Below, one piece after another: positions 31,161 to 42,192 of a stretch of 64,000 nucleotides of DNA. How positions within the stretch are numbered: the stretch's first letter is position 1; every line of letters starts with the position of its first letter. The translations under genes and the position numbers were made by a program. Source of the stretch: Isochrysis galbana (Eukaryota > Haptophyta > Isochrysidales > Isochrysidaceae); assembly GCA_018136815.1 (NCBI GenBank), contig CM030935.1:2798292-2862291 (forward strand), given 5' to 3'. The notes beneath the pieces are model-generated. The model ran no database searches and was not told the DNA's origin. It saw nothing but the letters and a program-made list of their open reading frames with translations.

Positions 31161-31495
31161 ACTAATCTTATGATTGGTCGCCTCGCGCCTCGCGCCCCTC
31201 CCACTCTCTCGACTTCCCTCATGGAGGGCGAGTACCATCCACCCCCGTGCGCTGCCTCTTGGCATGCTGGGGGCATTCACCCAGACTGCCTAGGCTCTGC
31301 CAGAGAGTTGGGTCTGGATCGCACGCCCCGGCCCACGTTGGCCTGCTTGTCGCTCTGACCAACCCCTCCTCCCCCATGGGCCATGGGCCCATGGGCACCC
31401 CTATCAGGAGCCCCCAGCTAGCTCCAGCCGACTTGCAAGGGCGCGAGAGCCAGCGAGCCAGCGAGGGAGAGGCAGGAGGGGCTAGGGCCACAATG
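31161..31495 (+). repeat. SINE-like element E, partial
   Basis: It begins with the hairpin CTAATC-TTAT-GATTGG (31161-31179) and continues in the same order as 13246-13113 read on the minus strand, then into the GCCAGCGAGGGAGAGGCAG segment shared with elements A-C. The 3' end is lost and no target-site duplication was found. Confidence 0.6.
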
Positions 31496-31497
31496 CC

Positions 31498-31740
31498 CCT
31501 ATTGTATTCAGGCCTTTTGGCTTTTGGCATGAATAGTTCGGCATGAGCATGAGCACGAGCCTTCGCTTCGTTATTTATATACCGTCTTCTATGTTCGTCG
31601 TGGTCACGCAAGGCATGCAGATTCGGATTCTCCCTAGGCTCAAGGCTTGGTTCGCCGATTTTCGTCTCGAAATTCGAAGATTTGAGTTTCATTTTTACCG
31701 CTACGGTAATTGTCCACGCGTTCAAGGTTCAAGGAAGAAG
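31498..31740 (+). repeat. 220-bp dispersed repeat, copy 1
   Basis: This segment matches 48938-49155 over its whole length, from TTGTATTCAGGCCTTTTGGC to about GTTCAAGG, with roughly ten percent differences. No protein or tRNA-like structure was recognised. Confidence 0.7.
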
Positions 31741-32386
31741 AACAGGAGGTGGCAGAAATGGGCCCCTCGCGTTCGTTCAGATTTCCTCCCCCCCACCTCC
31801 CTCTTCCCTCGTCCTCCTCTCTTCCCTTGGCGCGCGCGCGCCTGCGACCCACCTTAGGTGGCCTGCAGGACCTCCTGGTCGTCGATCGAAGCCTGCTAGT
31901 AGTATGACCTATTCTGTGCGAAGGAAGGAGGAAACGAGGAAACACGACTGTCTCGTCACAATTAGATCAATCTACGGATCGACCCTTCGATGATTGTCTC
32001 AGATGAGACGCACTAGACCTAGCTACTTTTCTCGTCAGTGATGATGACGAGAACAATCCTCTATCTATCTATGGCCCCCGCCCCCCCTCCCCCACCCCCG
32101 TCCTCCCTGTAAACCATGAGTATCCTCTTAAATCCCCTATATTCTCATATTCTCGCTTCCTCTCCTCGCCCCCTGCGAGCGGTGCTAGGGATCCCTCCCA
32201 TCTTCCGACGGACGGACGGACGGAGCGCGATGCTGGTGAGAGAGAGCCCCAGCCATCCCTGGCCTTCTACGTCGCCAAGGGGCGGCGGTGCGGTATGGCT
32301 GAGAAACCGCTCGCCCTCCGCGTGCATCCTCTCAGTTCCCGTGGTACCCGTGGTTCGATCAGCTCGAGGAGCCGGCCCACCTCGAG
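31741..32386. other. Intergenic upstream of membrane protein gene
   Basis: The interval includes a CTAT repeat at 32060-32070, C-rich runs and a GGAC repeat near 32207-32221. It may contain a 5' exon or promoter of the gene at 32387, but none can be assigned. Confidence 0.35.
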
Positions 32387-33632
32387 ATGGACATTGCGGT
32401 GTGCTCGCACACTGCAGCCAGCTTGATCGTCGATCAGCCAGGGCAGGATGGGACCCAGCCAGTCGGCACGCAAGCAAATGCCCGAAGACGACGCGTCTGT
32501 CCGCAATGCACCAATCAGGGCGGCCTGCGCAAGTTGTACACCGCGCAGAACGTGCTCAAGGCGGCTCATCTGGCTGGGCTGTCCATCGCAATGATCTTCT
32601 GCTTCTTCCCACAGCGACTGCTCTCCTTCTTACACGTGCACAGCTTCGAGGGTGAAGCCGCAACAGCTCTCTACCAAGTGATGGGCCTTTTAGGCAGCCA
32701 GATTCTCGCCATCTCGTCCATTCGAGGCGCGATGGCTCGAGGTAAGCGCAGACTCCATGAAATACCAGCGCATGAGAAGCTGGCTGCTGACACCAAGTGC
32801 AATGTCCTCAGATGCAATTCCAGCCCAAGTGCAGTCCGTCGGCGCCCTCTGTGCGGCAATTAATTTTGCTGCGATCGCCGTAAGCAACATTCTCATCGTT
32901 ACCTGGGGTAAGCTGCCCACCGCGATGCCCTTTGAGTCGGTGGTTGCATTCACCATTCCGCATCTTGTAATCTCGGGTCTGTGCTTGGCGGGTTGGGCAA
33001 TTGGAGGTTGTGTGCTGCCCAATCGCCGCGAATTGGTGCCGAAAGGCAGATCGAGGTGGCCCTTTCTGCTCGGTATCACGGGCCTGTCCGCCTGGTCGAT
33101 CGCATGCGCATTTTACCCGCGCGAATTAGCGGACGCCTTGGCTCCGGGGGTTCTCGACAGCATACAAAGCGCAGCGGCATTCGTGCCGTCAAAAAAAGGT
33201 ACGAAGGAAGTCACTGCTACGATGGGCGCATTGGACGGCCCGGTGCCGGTAATTCTAATGTTCCTTGAAAACGCCGGCAGGGCGATGATGCACGTGATCG
33301 CCGAGACGCTCGCCCTATGCTCCGTGGGTGGAGAGGAGGTGTCATACCGGCTCCTCCGTTGCTGGTGCTTTGCCCAAGTCTTCGCATTCGGCATGCTTGC
33401 GAAGGAGAGTGTACTGATGAGCGCGACCGGCTGGCCGCGACCCAAGTTCCTCTTCATCTTTGCTCAATACTTCACGACCACATTCTGCATGGTCGACGCG
33501 ATGGCCGACATGCCTTTCAAGCTCGTGCCTTCTCCTTTGAACGTGGATGGTACACGCCAGCAGGCTCTCACAAAGCCGGAAGAGACTACACCCGAAAAAC
33601 ACCCGGCAGGAGCCCAGAAGAAGAGGAAATGA
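32387..33632 (+). CDS. Multipass membrane protein of unknown family, two exons, KKXX C-terminus
   Basis: Exon 1 runs from ATG 32387 to 32741 and exon 2 from 32812 to 33632. The 70-base GT-AG intron splits an Asp codon, and the join gives MARDAIPAQVQSVGALCAA in frame. About six to eight hydrophobic helices are visible, among them AHLAGLSIAMIFCFFP, ALCAAINFAAIAVSNILIV, FTIPHLVISGLCLAGWAIGG and PFLLGITGLSAWSIACAFYP. The protein ends AGAQKKRK; lysines at -3 and -4 fit the dilysine ER-retrieval signal, so an ER membrane location is likely. The first 45 residues are less convincing, and the true start may be the Met in a later or upstream position. No family was recognised, so no function is proposed. 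Confidence 0.65.
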
Positions 33633-34895
33633 GTGTGGCGCTGCTCTCGTGCAGATGCCCCAAACTTACAAGGCACCACAGCCAAGCTCGAGCAACACTT
33701 GTCTTTCAAGTTGCAGCTCGTTCTCTGCTCCTTTTCTCCTTCATCCTCGTGTTCGCTTGTTGAGTATCGTAGGACTACGTAATCATCAGGAAAAGAGAAG
33801 GCGAGGAGAATCGCTGTAGGCCGACGAATGCTGCCTGAATGCCTCGGTTCAGGTTAAGCAGAGACGTGTGATCGCAGGCCTTTTTTTGTTACGTGATCCG
33901 CTTTGGGGACAACATACAAGTGTGAATAGACAACGAGTACAATTCGCGTTCGGCGTTCGAAGAATAAGCCTAATGAATACGTTGTACGTTGGCCCCCTCG
34001 AGTACTGAGTACTGAGCAAAAAGCGAATAACATAGCACGTTGGCGTTGGCCAGCACTGTCGCGATTATCAAGCACGGTGGTCCCTCGCGCTGAGAACTGA
34101 GAACTGAGGAGGAGGAGGAGGAGGAGGAGAGAGCAGATACAAGTCGTAGATATAAATAATACGCGGGGGCACGTTAAGCGCTTGGCGACGTAGTTTACAC
34201 GAGGGGTGTATGTTAATTGTTAATTGTTAATAGGTGAAGCAACTACAATGACGCGGGGGGGGGGGGGGAGACGAGGGTTGGGTTTGGCGGGCGGGCGGGG
34301 GGGGGGGGGGGGGGGCTTATCGAGAGCGGTGGGTGGGCAGGGGAGGGCATGGGAGGGCAGGAGGGCTCGGGCGGCGAGATGCAGATGCAGGGGCGCGGCG
34401 CGCATTAGTGAGCGGGAGGAAGAGAGCATGAGCTTACGAGAGAAAAAGGTGTACGCTAGCGGCGGAATTTGTGGCGCGCCCAGTGTACGTGAACGAATTC
34501 AATGACGCGCCCAGAGTACGTCACCAGATTGCATTACGCGGCACTGGTTCGTTTACGTTTTGAATGTCGAGTTATTCATACAGTTACAATGTATTTCGTA
34601 TCTCCACGACCTGTAGAGAGAGATTTCTCGCGCATTCCCCGCGTACAAATAATGTGGCGCCTTTTCTTCTCTTCTCGCGACTCCCGACTCCCGACGAGAG
34701 GGCGAGACTCGTCGAGAGCCCTCCACACACCTCTCTCTCGTCTCTCTCATCCTTTTTCCTTTCTATTTTCCTGGCCAAACCAGACGTGTCCGGGGTCTTT
34801 CTCTTGCTGACTCATCGGGAGGGAGCGCCACCTCATCGACTGTCATCGGACCCGTCCAACAACCGCCGCCCTCCGCGCTCCTTGCTTCTAACGCC
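33633..34895. other. Intergenic with G runs, 5' region of HSP20-like gene
   Basis: GAG repeats lie at 34108-34127, G runs at 34255-34268 and 34297-34315. No gene was recognised. The pyrimidine-rich stretch 34660-34800 precedes the HSP20-like start. Confidence 0.4.
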
Positions 34896-35627
34896 ATGCT
34901 GACGCTCATGATGACGCTCGTCTCACCCGCCGCGGCCTACATGTACTACAGGCCGATGGTGCCCCTGAACTCTCTCGGCCTATTCGACCGCGCGTTCTCC
35001 TCGCCCTTCGACAGCATGTTTGACGAACTGATGCATACGACACGCGCACTGGCTGCGCCTAGGCCTTTGTTCGGATCAAGCCTTGTCGCAAGCCCAACCT
35101 ACCGGAACTTCAATTCACTTGCGCAAGCACTCGACATGCTCGAACCACCACTTTCTCGCCGGCCGAGCTGGGTAGAAAGGGACGATCTCTTGGAGATGTC
35201 CTTCAAGATTGAGCCTGACGCACGTCTTCACGTTGAAGTTGTGGAGGGTGATTTGATGATCAAGGCCACCCTGGACAAGGATGGAGTACAGCAGCAATCA
35301 ACAACGTACTCTGTCAGCTTACCTTTCGATGTCGACGATGCGCGTGCCGTGCAGGCCCTCCGTGACTCGAACGGAGCGAAGCTGACTCTGCGCGTGCCGC
35401 TCAGCGCGAAGGTCAAGCCATCTGAGCCTGAAAGGGTCCAGCTCGAAATCAAGGAAGTTGCAGCTCCTTCTAAGGCACTGCCCGACAAGAAAAATGCGTT
35501 GACGAAGGAGATCGCAAACGCCAAGAGCGTTGAGGAAGACTTTGACGACAAATTTGCATTTGTGAAGGAGGCGCAAGAAAAGAGCGAGGAGAGGAGCAAC
35601 GGGGATGACATTACGCAAGAGCAGTGA
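34896..35627 (+). CDS. HSP20/alpha-crystallin-like protein with signal peptide
   Basis: The gene is a single exon of 243 residues from ATG 34896. The N-terminus MLTLMMTLVSPAAAYMYY is a good signal-type segment. Residues 85-175 look like an alpha-crystallin domain: DDLLEMSFKIEPDARLHVEV, VEGDLMIKATL, a YSVSLPFDVDD strand and LTLRVPL in place of the usual GVLTITVPK. The C-terminal 60 residues are Lys/Glu-rich and acidic. Small heat-shock proteins hold unfolded clients in oligomers; with a signal, this copy probably works in the ER, plastid or periplastid space. The canonical A-x-x-x-n-GVL box is only partly preserved, so a divergent sHSP or p23/CS-like fold is possible. Confidence 0.6.
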   Translation: MLTLMMTLVSPAAAYMYYRPMVPLNSLGLFDRAFSSPFDSMFDELMHTTRALAAPRPLFGSSLVASPTYRNFNSLAQALDMLEPPLSRRPSWVERDDLLEMSFKIEPDARLHVEVVEGDLMIKATLDKDGVQQQSTTYSVSLPFDVDDARAVQALRDSNGAKLTLRVPLSAKVKPSEPERVQLEIKEVAAPSKALPDKKNALTKEIANAKSVEEDFDDKFAFVKEAQEKSEERSNGDDITQEQ

Positions 35628-36542
35628 GTCATGTAAGGAGATCAGCGAGCATCTCAGACCATCGCAACCGTTGTTCACTCATCCGCAGTGGATCAGTAGC
35701 CCAACGGCCTCTTCGTGGGACCAGTCGATTGTAGTTGTAAGATGAGGAGCCGCGCGTGCATGCACGCACACAGCACTCCCTGCTTGATTCGGCTCGCACA
35801 CCGTCCTTGTTTCATGTTTGCAGTTGATCACCTCAGATACGGCGGAGTAAATGTTTTCGGGTGGGTAGATAGGTGTAGGCCCGTATGTGTGTGTGCTTTC
35901 TAGATAGTGTGCCACGCCTGGACCTCAGATTTAGCGTATGTCGCTATCATGGCTGGATCAAGAATCATAGTTATAGTTATAAAATTGCTGGCGAAGAAGG
36001 TGCAACTTGAGGTCCAATTGTGGAGTCCGTCCCCACGCTCGAGAGGGTCGGTTTCCCCCTCCCGCCCGCCGGGGTCCTCAGAAGATCCGTTTCGGGCGAA
36101 GACCCATCCCAGCGGTCCTCCCTCCCCCCCACTCCCCCCACTTTTCGGTATCCCCCAGGGGTGTGGAGTCGAGCGTTGCCGGAGGTAGAGGTAGGCCCAA
36201 AACGTCAGGTTCCCGACTCGTCTTTCGACGCTGTGGGGCAGGGAGAACACCTTCCGCCAATGCTCAACCAGAGCATCGGCGGCAGGTGTTCTCTCTATGT
36301 TTTCGTCGGCTCCTCGGCTTTTCACGTGCATCATAGGGCAGGTAGCAATCTAGAACTTAATTGTAAGCTAGCCTGCAGCGTGCTGGCGACTTCGCGACGC
36401 GCGCGGGCCGATCAGTACTTTGGAATTGATAGCTTGTTGTTTGACGTCTAAAGGGAGAATTTTTCTCCGCACGGAGGGCTCGAAAATTGGGCAGAAGGGG
36501 CGAATTTGAGCTCTAGACCACCCGTTCTTTTGGCTACTAGTA
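35628..36542. other. Intergenic, no firm gene
   Basis: A minus-strand frame at 35900-36334 contains EHWRKVFSLPHSVERRV, reminiscent of the linker before a LINE reverse transcriptase, but the rest is not convincing. Nothing else was recognised. Confidence 0.35.
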
Positions 36543-36830
36543 TAGATTCAAGATCTAAAAAAATCTTTTTAAAAATCTCCGCCACGTGTGCGACGTGAGG
36601 CAGTGTGCTCATGTTCCTCCCTACTACCCAACCTTAACCACCTTCAACCCCTTTCCCCTTCCCCAGCTCTCTCTCAGCGGAGATGCTAGTCTCGCTCGGG
36701 GTGGCCGTGCGCGCTGCTTCGGCCAGGAGTTGGAGAGAAGGGGGCGAGAGATTGCAATTTCTTCTTGCTTGACCCTGGCTTGGGTTTGCTCCACTTTTTA
36801 TTTTGTGTATATGTATATACTTCATCCCTC
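36543..36830 (-). repeat. LINE 3' UTR fragment
   Basis: Read on the minus strand it matches 27880-28105 (GGTTGGGTAGTAGGGAGG, CTGCCTCACG and CTCCTGGCCGAAGCAGCGCG are shared) and ends in an A/T-rich tail at 36543-36570. It is a 5'-truncated copy of the LINE at 26.8-28.1 kb. Confidence 0.75.
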
Positions 36831-38864
36831 TGAGAGCCCGTTTATTCTATCCGCCGGCAAGGCTAGGGCTCGGTTAAACCTATTAGTCTATTAATAGATT
36901 AATACCCAATTAATAGGGGGTTTTGGCGCCCAACCTATTAATCGATATGGGGTTATCGAGAAACTCCCTCTATTAATCGATTAACAGGCGGGGGTTTTGG
37001 CCCCAAGGCTCCCTGTACAGCGCGCCGCGCGCTGCCCCCGCGGCGGCCCTACGGCCGCAACGCGCAACGCTAAAATTTTCTGCCGCGCGCGCGCGCTACT
37101 CGCTACCGCTACACATTACACATTACATCGTTTAAGATGTAAGCTTATGGTATCACCTTGTGGTCCCTACACCTATGCCCATGCCCCATGCCCGCATGCC
37201 CGCCCATGAAGCCAGCCGCTCTGCAGGGGCGTGTGCGAGGGGATACGAGGGGAGGGGAGGGGGGAGGGCCCGCTGTCAGGACATCATAATCATAATTCGT
37301 AGTATATCATATAAATTAGGAAGGAGGAAGGAAACCATTCACCATAAACCATTAGGCATCTACATCTAGGCATGCACAACGCACTACAAAGCACGATGCA
37401 CCAGACAAGGTGCCCACACGCGCGCACAAGGCACAACAAAGAAACAAGTTCAATTTGTGTTGAACGCAGCAAAAAGGCTATGCTGCAGCGTGCTGTCTTT
37501 GACAGACTTTTGCAGATCGCCGTGCATTTTGCCGGCAGCTGAGAAGACCCTTTCCACTCCGGCCGATGAGGCAGGAGCCGGTGGTTTATTTTAAGCCTCA
37601 AGGTCTCGTCGGCGACATTCTACCCCTTCTCTTACTTTCTTTCGATGTCATCAAACGTTCCACGACTGTCTTCCGTCTTCTCTTCATGCATCGGTTGTAG
37701 TCTTCCGTCTTCTCTTCGTATATCGGCGGTAGCTCCACAGCGAGGTCTGCTCTCGGTGTTCCGACTTCTCTGTTTCGCATGTCTGTGCGCCGATGAGTTG
37801 CCTTGGTGCCGACGCTTGACAGTCCGCCCTGAGTGTGGTTAGTTTTCGCCCTGTTTGGTTTAGTTCGTGTGTGTCTGTGTGACGAGGGAACTTTTTGAGT
37901 CCCTGCGTTGTAGTCTCTCGTGTCTACCTTGGATCTAAGAAGCTCTCATTCTCCTTCTCTCTCTTCCTCTAGCTCGCTAGCTAGCCTCGGCCCTACCCTC
38001 CAACGCCGCGCGTTGTGAGCCTCCGAACCTCCGTCTCTCTTCTCGTCCCTCGCACTCGATGGTAGAAGCTGTCAGACCCGACTTCTACTATGACCTCTCA
38101 GACATATTCCCGCAAGCAACTACCTACGACTCCTTCACGGCCGCGTCAGCTGCCGGCTCGATCGAACGGCCCTCTGCCCACGAGCCAGTAGTCATCGCGT
38201 GTTCGACAAACCGCTTATCCGCTTATTATCCACCGTTCTGGGCTCCCCGGATGAACCGTGTGCCGCGCTAGCCGCCGGTGCGCCCTCGCGACTGGTTCCC
38301 AAAGAGCAACCGAGCTTCGCTCCGACAGTGCTGGGGTACGGGGTACGCAGGGTCGGTGCGTGCACTGGCACTGGAGGGGGGGACAAATATCGAGGGGAGG
38401 GGGAGGGGGCAGTGCCTCCTCCCCCCGGTAGCACTCGGGCACCTGGCCCGTCAGGCATGGCAGGATTCCGGGACGGAAAAGTTGTGTCCAATTAGCTATA
38501 GTGGGGTTGGCTAGCATAAGGATATAAATAACATTGATTATTATTATATTTTCTCTCGATGCTCGATGGTTCGACCAAAGATGTGGTAAGAGTACTGTGT
38601 TGTGAGCTCTCAGTAAGAGTATTAGCTCCAAACTGCCAAATAACTGATATTAGTCGTCGGCTTCTAGACTCATCTTAAAGGGGCTGATCTACTACTAAGA
38701 CTCCTTTTACTATCGCCTCCCCCCCCTCCATCAACATCGATACTTCATACTACTAGAGTACTACTACATACATACATACGTACTCTACTCTAGGAGCCTC
38801 CGCTGAGTACAATACTCTTCTCTAATTTATCCATTCTGAGAAAATCGAGGGAGGCGGGCGCCTG
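36831..38864. other. Intergenic, AT-rich block and scattered repeat pieces
   Basis: Bases 36880-37010 are AT-rich with ATTAATCGAT-like palindromes and two copies of GGGGGTTTTGGC. A frame from ATG 38059 (MVEAVRPDFYYDLSDIFPQA, 70 residues) could be a gag-like start but is too short to call. Bases 38288-38330 match 2738-2790. No other gene was recognised. Confidence 0.4.
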
Positions 38865-40185
38865 ATGTCTCAGCTGGTGGACCCGCCGCTCGAGCTGCTC
38901 GTCTGCCTTGCGGTGCAGCGGCACGGCGAGCGGGAGTGGGCGGCAGTCCACCGGTCCGTCTCGACAGTTCTCTCCGCGCTCGGTCACGCCGGCCCGCCTG
39001 TAGCTCTCGAGCCGCTCTACAGAGCGAGCCGAGAGGCGGCTGGCGCTGACGCGGTACTCGGCACATGTGTGGGCGAGCTGATCGCACGGCGGATCGCGTA
39101 CCTGACGACGAGAGTCGGCTCGCTCAAGGCTTCTCTGGCTAAAGCCGAGGCGGATGAGGCAAAGGGCCGCACAGGACGCACTCGTGGCGGAGCCACAGTC
39201 GACTCGCTCGGGCAGGATGTCGAGGGGGTTGACTCATGGGTTGAGCTCGCAGAGGAAGTGCGCGCGCCGCACGAGTCTGCCCTGCACCGTCAGGCACCCC
39301 ACCAAACGGCGCACCGCCGACCTCCCCTCCCCGGCTTCAGGAGAAGAACCCGCGCCGGGCGACCGTTCAGGGCGCCCTCCTCAAGTTTGTGCAGTCGATC
39401 ACCAAGCACAAGTGGGCACACCCATTTAAGAGGCCAGTGACAGAGAAGGAAGCGCCCGACTATAAGGATATTGTCAAGAGCCCGATGGACTTATCTACGC
39501 TCCGTAAGCGTGTGGAAGCGGTACGTGGGGCGGCTGCAGCGCCCCGGCGCGGACCCAGTCTGCACATCCAAGCGCTACATTTTTGCCTTGATTACTCTCA
39601 ACTTTGCCTGCTCTTGTTGAATCTGTGCCCTCACAGGGCACCGTGATGGATATGGCCGGACTTGTGCGAGATCTCGACCTCATCTTTGACAATGCAATGC
39701 TTTACAACCCGCCAGTTTCTGACTACTACAGGATGGCGGCCACACTGAAGGACGTCGTAAAGCAGCAGATGGAATTGTATTCGGCGTGGTACATCGCCAA
39801 GAACATCCAACCCGGGTCGCCTTTTCCTCCTTTAGATCCAAGTACAAAGAAGGAGATGCAGGAGGCCGCGAAGCCGGCAGTGCAGGCCGGGACACCTGCT
39901 CCTGCTCCAACCGCCGCGCCGTCCACAGAGCCGTCCCCGGAACCAACGGCGCTGGCTGGACCGCCAGCTGAAACACCTCCACAAGCCCCGGCCGAAGCAT
40001 CCGCCGAAGCCTGTGCTGCTCCAGCTGAAGCACCTGCTCATCTACAAGCTACGGCCGCTCCGACGCCAGAAGAGCCACCAGCTCAAGAGGAAGCTGGAGC
40101 TGGGGCGGCGACGACGACTTCGACTTCTAGAGGACGGAAGCGCGCCGCACCCGCAGGTGTCGGTAGGCGAGGTGCAAAGCGGTGA
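38865..40185 (+). CDS. Bromodomain protein, BRD8/NuA4-type, three exons
   Basis: Exons 38865-39257, 39341-39520 and 39637-40185 join in frame across GT-AG introns of 83 and 116 bases to give about 373 residues. The N-terminus (LELLVCLAVQRHGEREWAAV) resembles the SANT-like start of BRD8-type proteins. The bromodomain spans both splice junctions: QGALLKFVQSITKHKWAHPF, the ZA-loop APDYKDIVKSPMDLSTLRKR, and after the second intron LIFDNAMLYNPP, whose Asn before Pro is the acetyl-lysine contact. A helix YSAWYIAKNI follows, then an Ala/Pro/Glu-rich tail ending in basic SRGRKRAAPAG, a likely nuclear signal. It probably reads acetylated histones in a NuA4/TIP60-like complex. The domain call is firm; complex membership is inferred. 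Confidence 0.85.
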
Positions 40186-40261
40186 GGTGCCTCGGGTTGA
40201 TCAGCCGCCCGACGCCGATGCTGATACTGCTGGATGCTGCAATCGTGGGGTAGTGTGTCAC

Positions 40262-40345
40262 AATGGTATGTAAAAAAATCTTAAGAATGCCCGCTACGTG
40301 TGCGGCGTGAGGTAGTGTGCTTGCGTTACTCCCGACTATCCACCC
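40262..40345 (-). repeat. LINE 3'-terminal module, minus orientation
   Basis: On the minus strand, CTACCTCACGCCGCACACG and an A/T tail match 28055-28105. It lies 77 bases after the bromodomain gene stop and is immediately followed by a plus-strand LINE body, a head-to-head arrangement. Confidence 0.7.
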
Positions 40346-42192
40346 TCTCCCTTACCTACCATCTGCAAGCAGCTAGAACAGCATGGGAGAAACGTCTGGA
40401 CATCACAAAGGAAAACTGGAAACTTATAGCCAAGCTATATACCCTACCGCTACTGAAACACGCCGACAAACACCCACACTTTAAACATGTTACTCACAGA
40501 AGGATAGGAACTAGAAATAGGTTCGCGGCCAGCCCGACGGTAAAGTGCAGCCTGTGCAACCGCTACCAAGAAGACTCGTGCCACTTGGCGTGGTGCCCCG
40601 CGACAAGGAACGTATTCGATGCCATAGATGCCATCGTCGACTATACCTCAAGATCTCATAGGCCCCGCAAACAAATAGCGAAAGATAGGCTGTTTGTGTA
40701 TCCGGACGCGAATACTCCCGACAGCTTAAAAACTCTATATATAATAGCGTGGAGATATATAATAAGAGACTTCTATAGAGTAGAATTTGAGTCATATACA
40801 TACCACCATATACCGGTTCTAGAAGCCACACTACTAAGGTTCACATCCCTTGTCAGAAGCCGTGTCCCACTAGGTACTGTTAGCCAGGTGCGCACGCGCA
40901 CGGCGGCTCAGGGGAGAAAACCGAAACTCAAAAACCCACATTAGATCTCGTCGCTCCCGCTTTCATCGAAGATGATAGAAATAAATAAACCTTTTTATTA
41001 GTCTCACCGCACACGCGGCCGTGGACCCTCTACTTTCTACTCACGTACGAAACTTTCTACACCCCCACTTCCCCGGCCCTTCTCCCCCCGCCATAAGGCG
41101 ACTCCCCCCGTGCACTACTAGGGGGATAGGGGTGATGGGCTTAGATATGGTCCGGTGGCCCGCGCCTCCCCCCGGTGATCATTCCCCCCCTTCCTCCTGT
41201 CCTCCTGTGTCTCCGAGTGGGCGGCTGCCTCAGCCCCGACTTATCCTGTAAACAGGTGCGGGACGTACCTATTTTTCGGTCCAGCGGAGCTCTCGCTCCG
41301 CCCACCCCCCTTCTCCGCGCTCTCTCTCCCCTCTCCTGCGGCACGCGCGATGGCGCGCCTGCGGCAGGCCTGCAGCTGCCCCTGGCGACCCCTGGAGGCT
41401 CCTAGAGGCCAGCTCTGGGGGCAGAGGAGGCTGGGACTGGGCCCTGGCCTCCCCTGCCTCTCCCTCGCTGGCGCTCCTCGGCCTCTGGGGCCCCCAATCT
41501 GCACCTGTCTGCTTGTCGACCAGGGGGGGAGGGGGGGTTGGAGCGATGGGCTGGTCACGAGGGGCCAGGGCGCGCGAATCAGGCGAGCCTGTGGGGAAGG
41601 GAGTGGGTCAGTAGGGCAGTGGCCTCCTGGCAAGCCATCAGGCGTGCCAGGAGGATGGGTGGTTCCTCCCCCATGGCAGGGGAGGAGTGGAGAGAGGGGG
41701 GGGCTCGTGCCCCCCCCATGGGTCAACCAAGTATAAACTTAGTTGGCATCGAAGATGACAGAGGCAACCTGAAGATGGGCGCTCACCTAAAGTTGGTGGC
41801 GAAAGCACTCGACCTCGACCTCGTCGAAAGGATCGAATTAAACTGAAATGCCTCCCCCCCCCCCTCCCCCCCTCCTCGGAGTGCCCTCTCAGCGATCAGC
41901 GACGAACGCCGATAGCGAGAGACAAAATATTAACGTCGTAACTAACACGCACGCCAGCACATGGGAGAAACGGGCCACTCAGAGGCGCAGGAGGAAGGCG
42001 AGAACACTCCACTGGGGACCGGTGCACCCCGCCCAACCCAGCCCCCCCCACTACCAGGGCCCCTACGTAGAGCACAAGGGGAGATGCCGCAAGGCGGGGA
42101 GTGAGGGAGACCGGAAGGGAAATGGGCGTGGCTACTGTAGTTAATCCCAAGGCCACACGCGGGGCGAGATTGTTAAAAGGTTTTTTTTTCCT
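40346..42192 (+). mobile_element. LINE remnant, ORF2 C-terminus and 3' UTR, split by a nested element
   Basis: The frame up to 40944 reads HFKHVTHRRIGTRNRFAASP, the knuckle CSLCNRYQEDSCHLAWC and IIAWRYIIRDFYRVEF, homologous to 27120-27500. After a frameshift it continues to AFIEDDR at 40958-40979, is interrupted by a SINE-like insertion, and resumes at IEDDRGNLKMGAHLKLVAKA to a stop at 41846. The 3' UTR (41847-42192) shares GTAGAGCAC and TGCCGCAAGGCGGG with 49900-50035 and ends in a poly-T-like tail. The catalytic reverse transcriptase is missing. Confidence 0.7.
40964..41762 (-). mobile_element. SINE-like element D nested in LINE, 16-bp target duplication
   Basis: It spans about 40980-41746 between CATCGAAGATGATAGA (40964-40979) and CATCGAAGATGACAGA (41747-41762), one mismatch. 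In minus orientation it starts with a hairpin of stem CCAACTAAGT and loop TTAT. Its body around 41330-41720 resembles elements A-C, and its 3' end (40981-41030) resembles the LINE 3'-terminal module. It interrupts the LINE reading frame at codons for IEDDR, so it inserted later than the LINE. Confidence 0.75.

Noticed and set aside
35900-36334. Minus-strand frame with EHWRKVFSLPHSVERRV
   Set aside because: It vaguely resembles a LINE linker but lacks reverse transcriptase motifs on either side.
40262-42192. DNA transposon with terminal inverted repeats formed by the two opposite 3' modules
   Set aside because: Other copies end in the module on one side only, the body is a LINE ORF2 C-terminus, and nested target duplications explain the inner boundary; a 5' inversion or two insertions is simpler.
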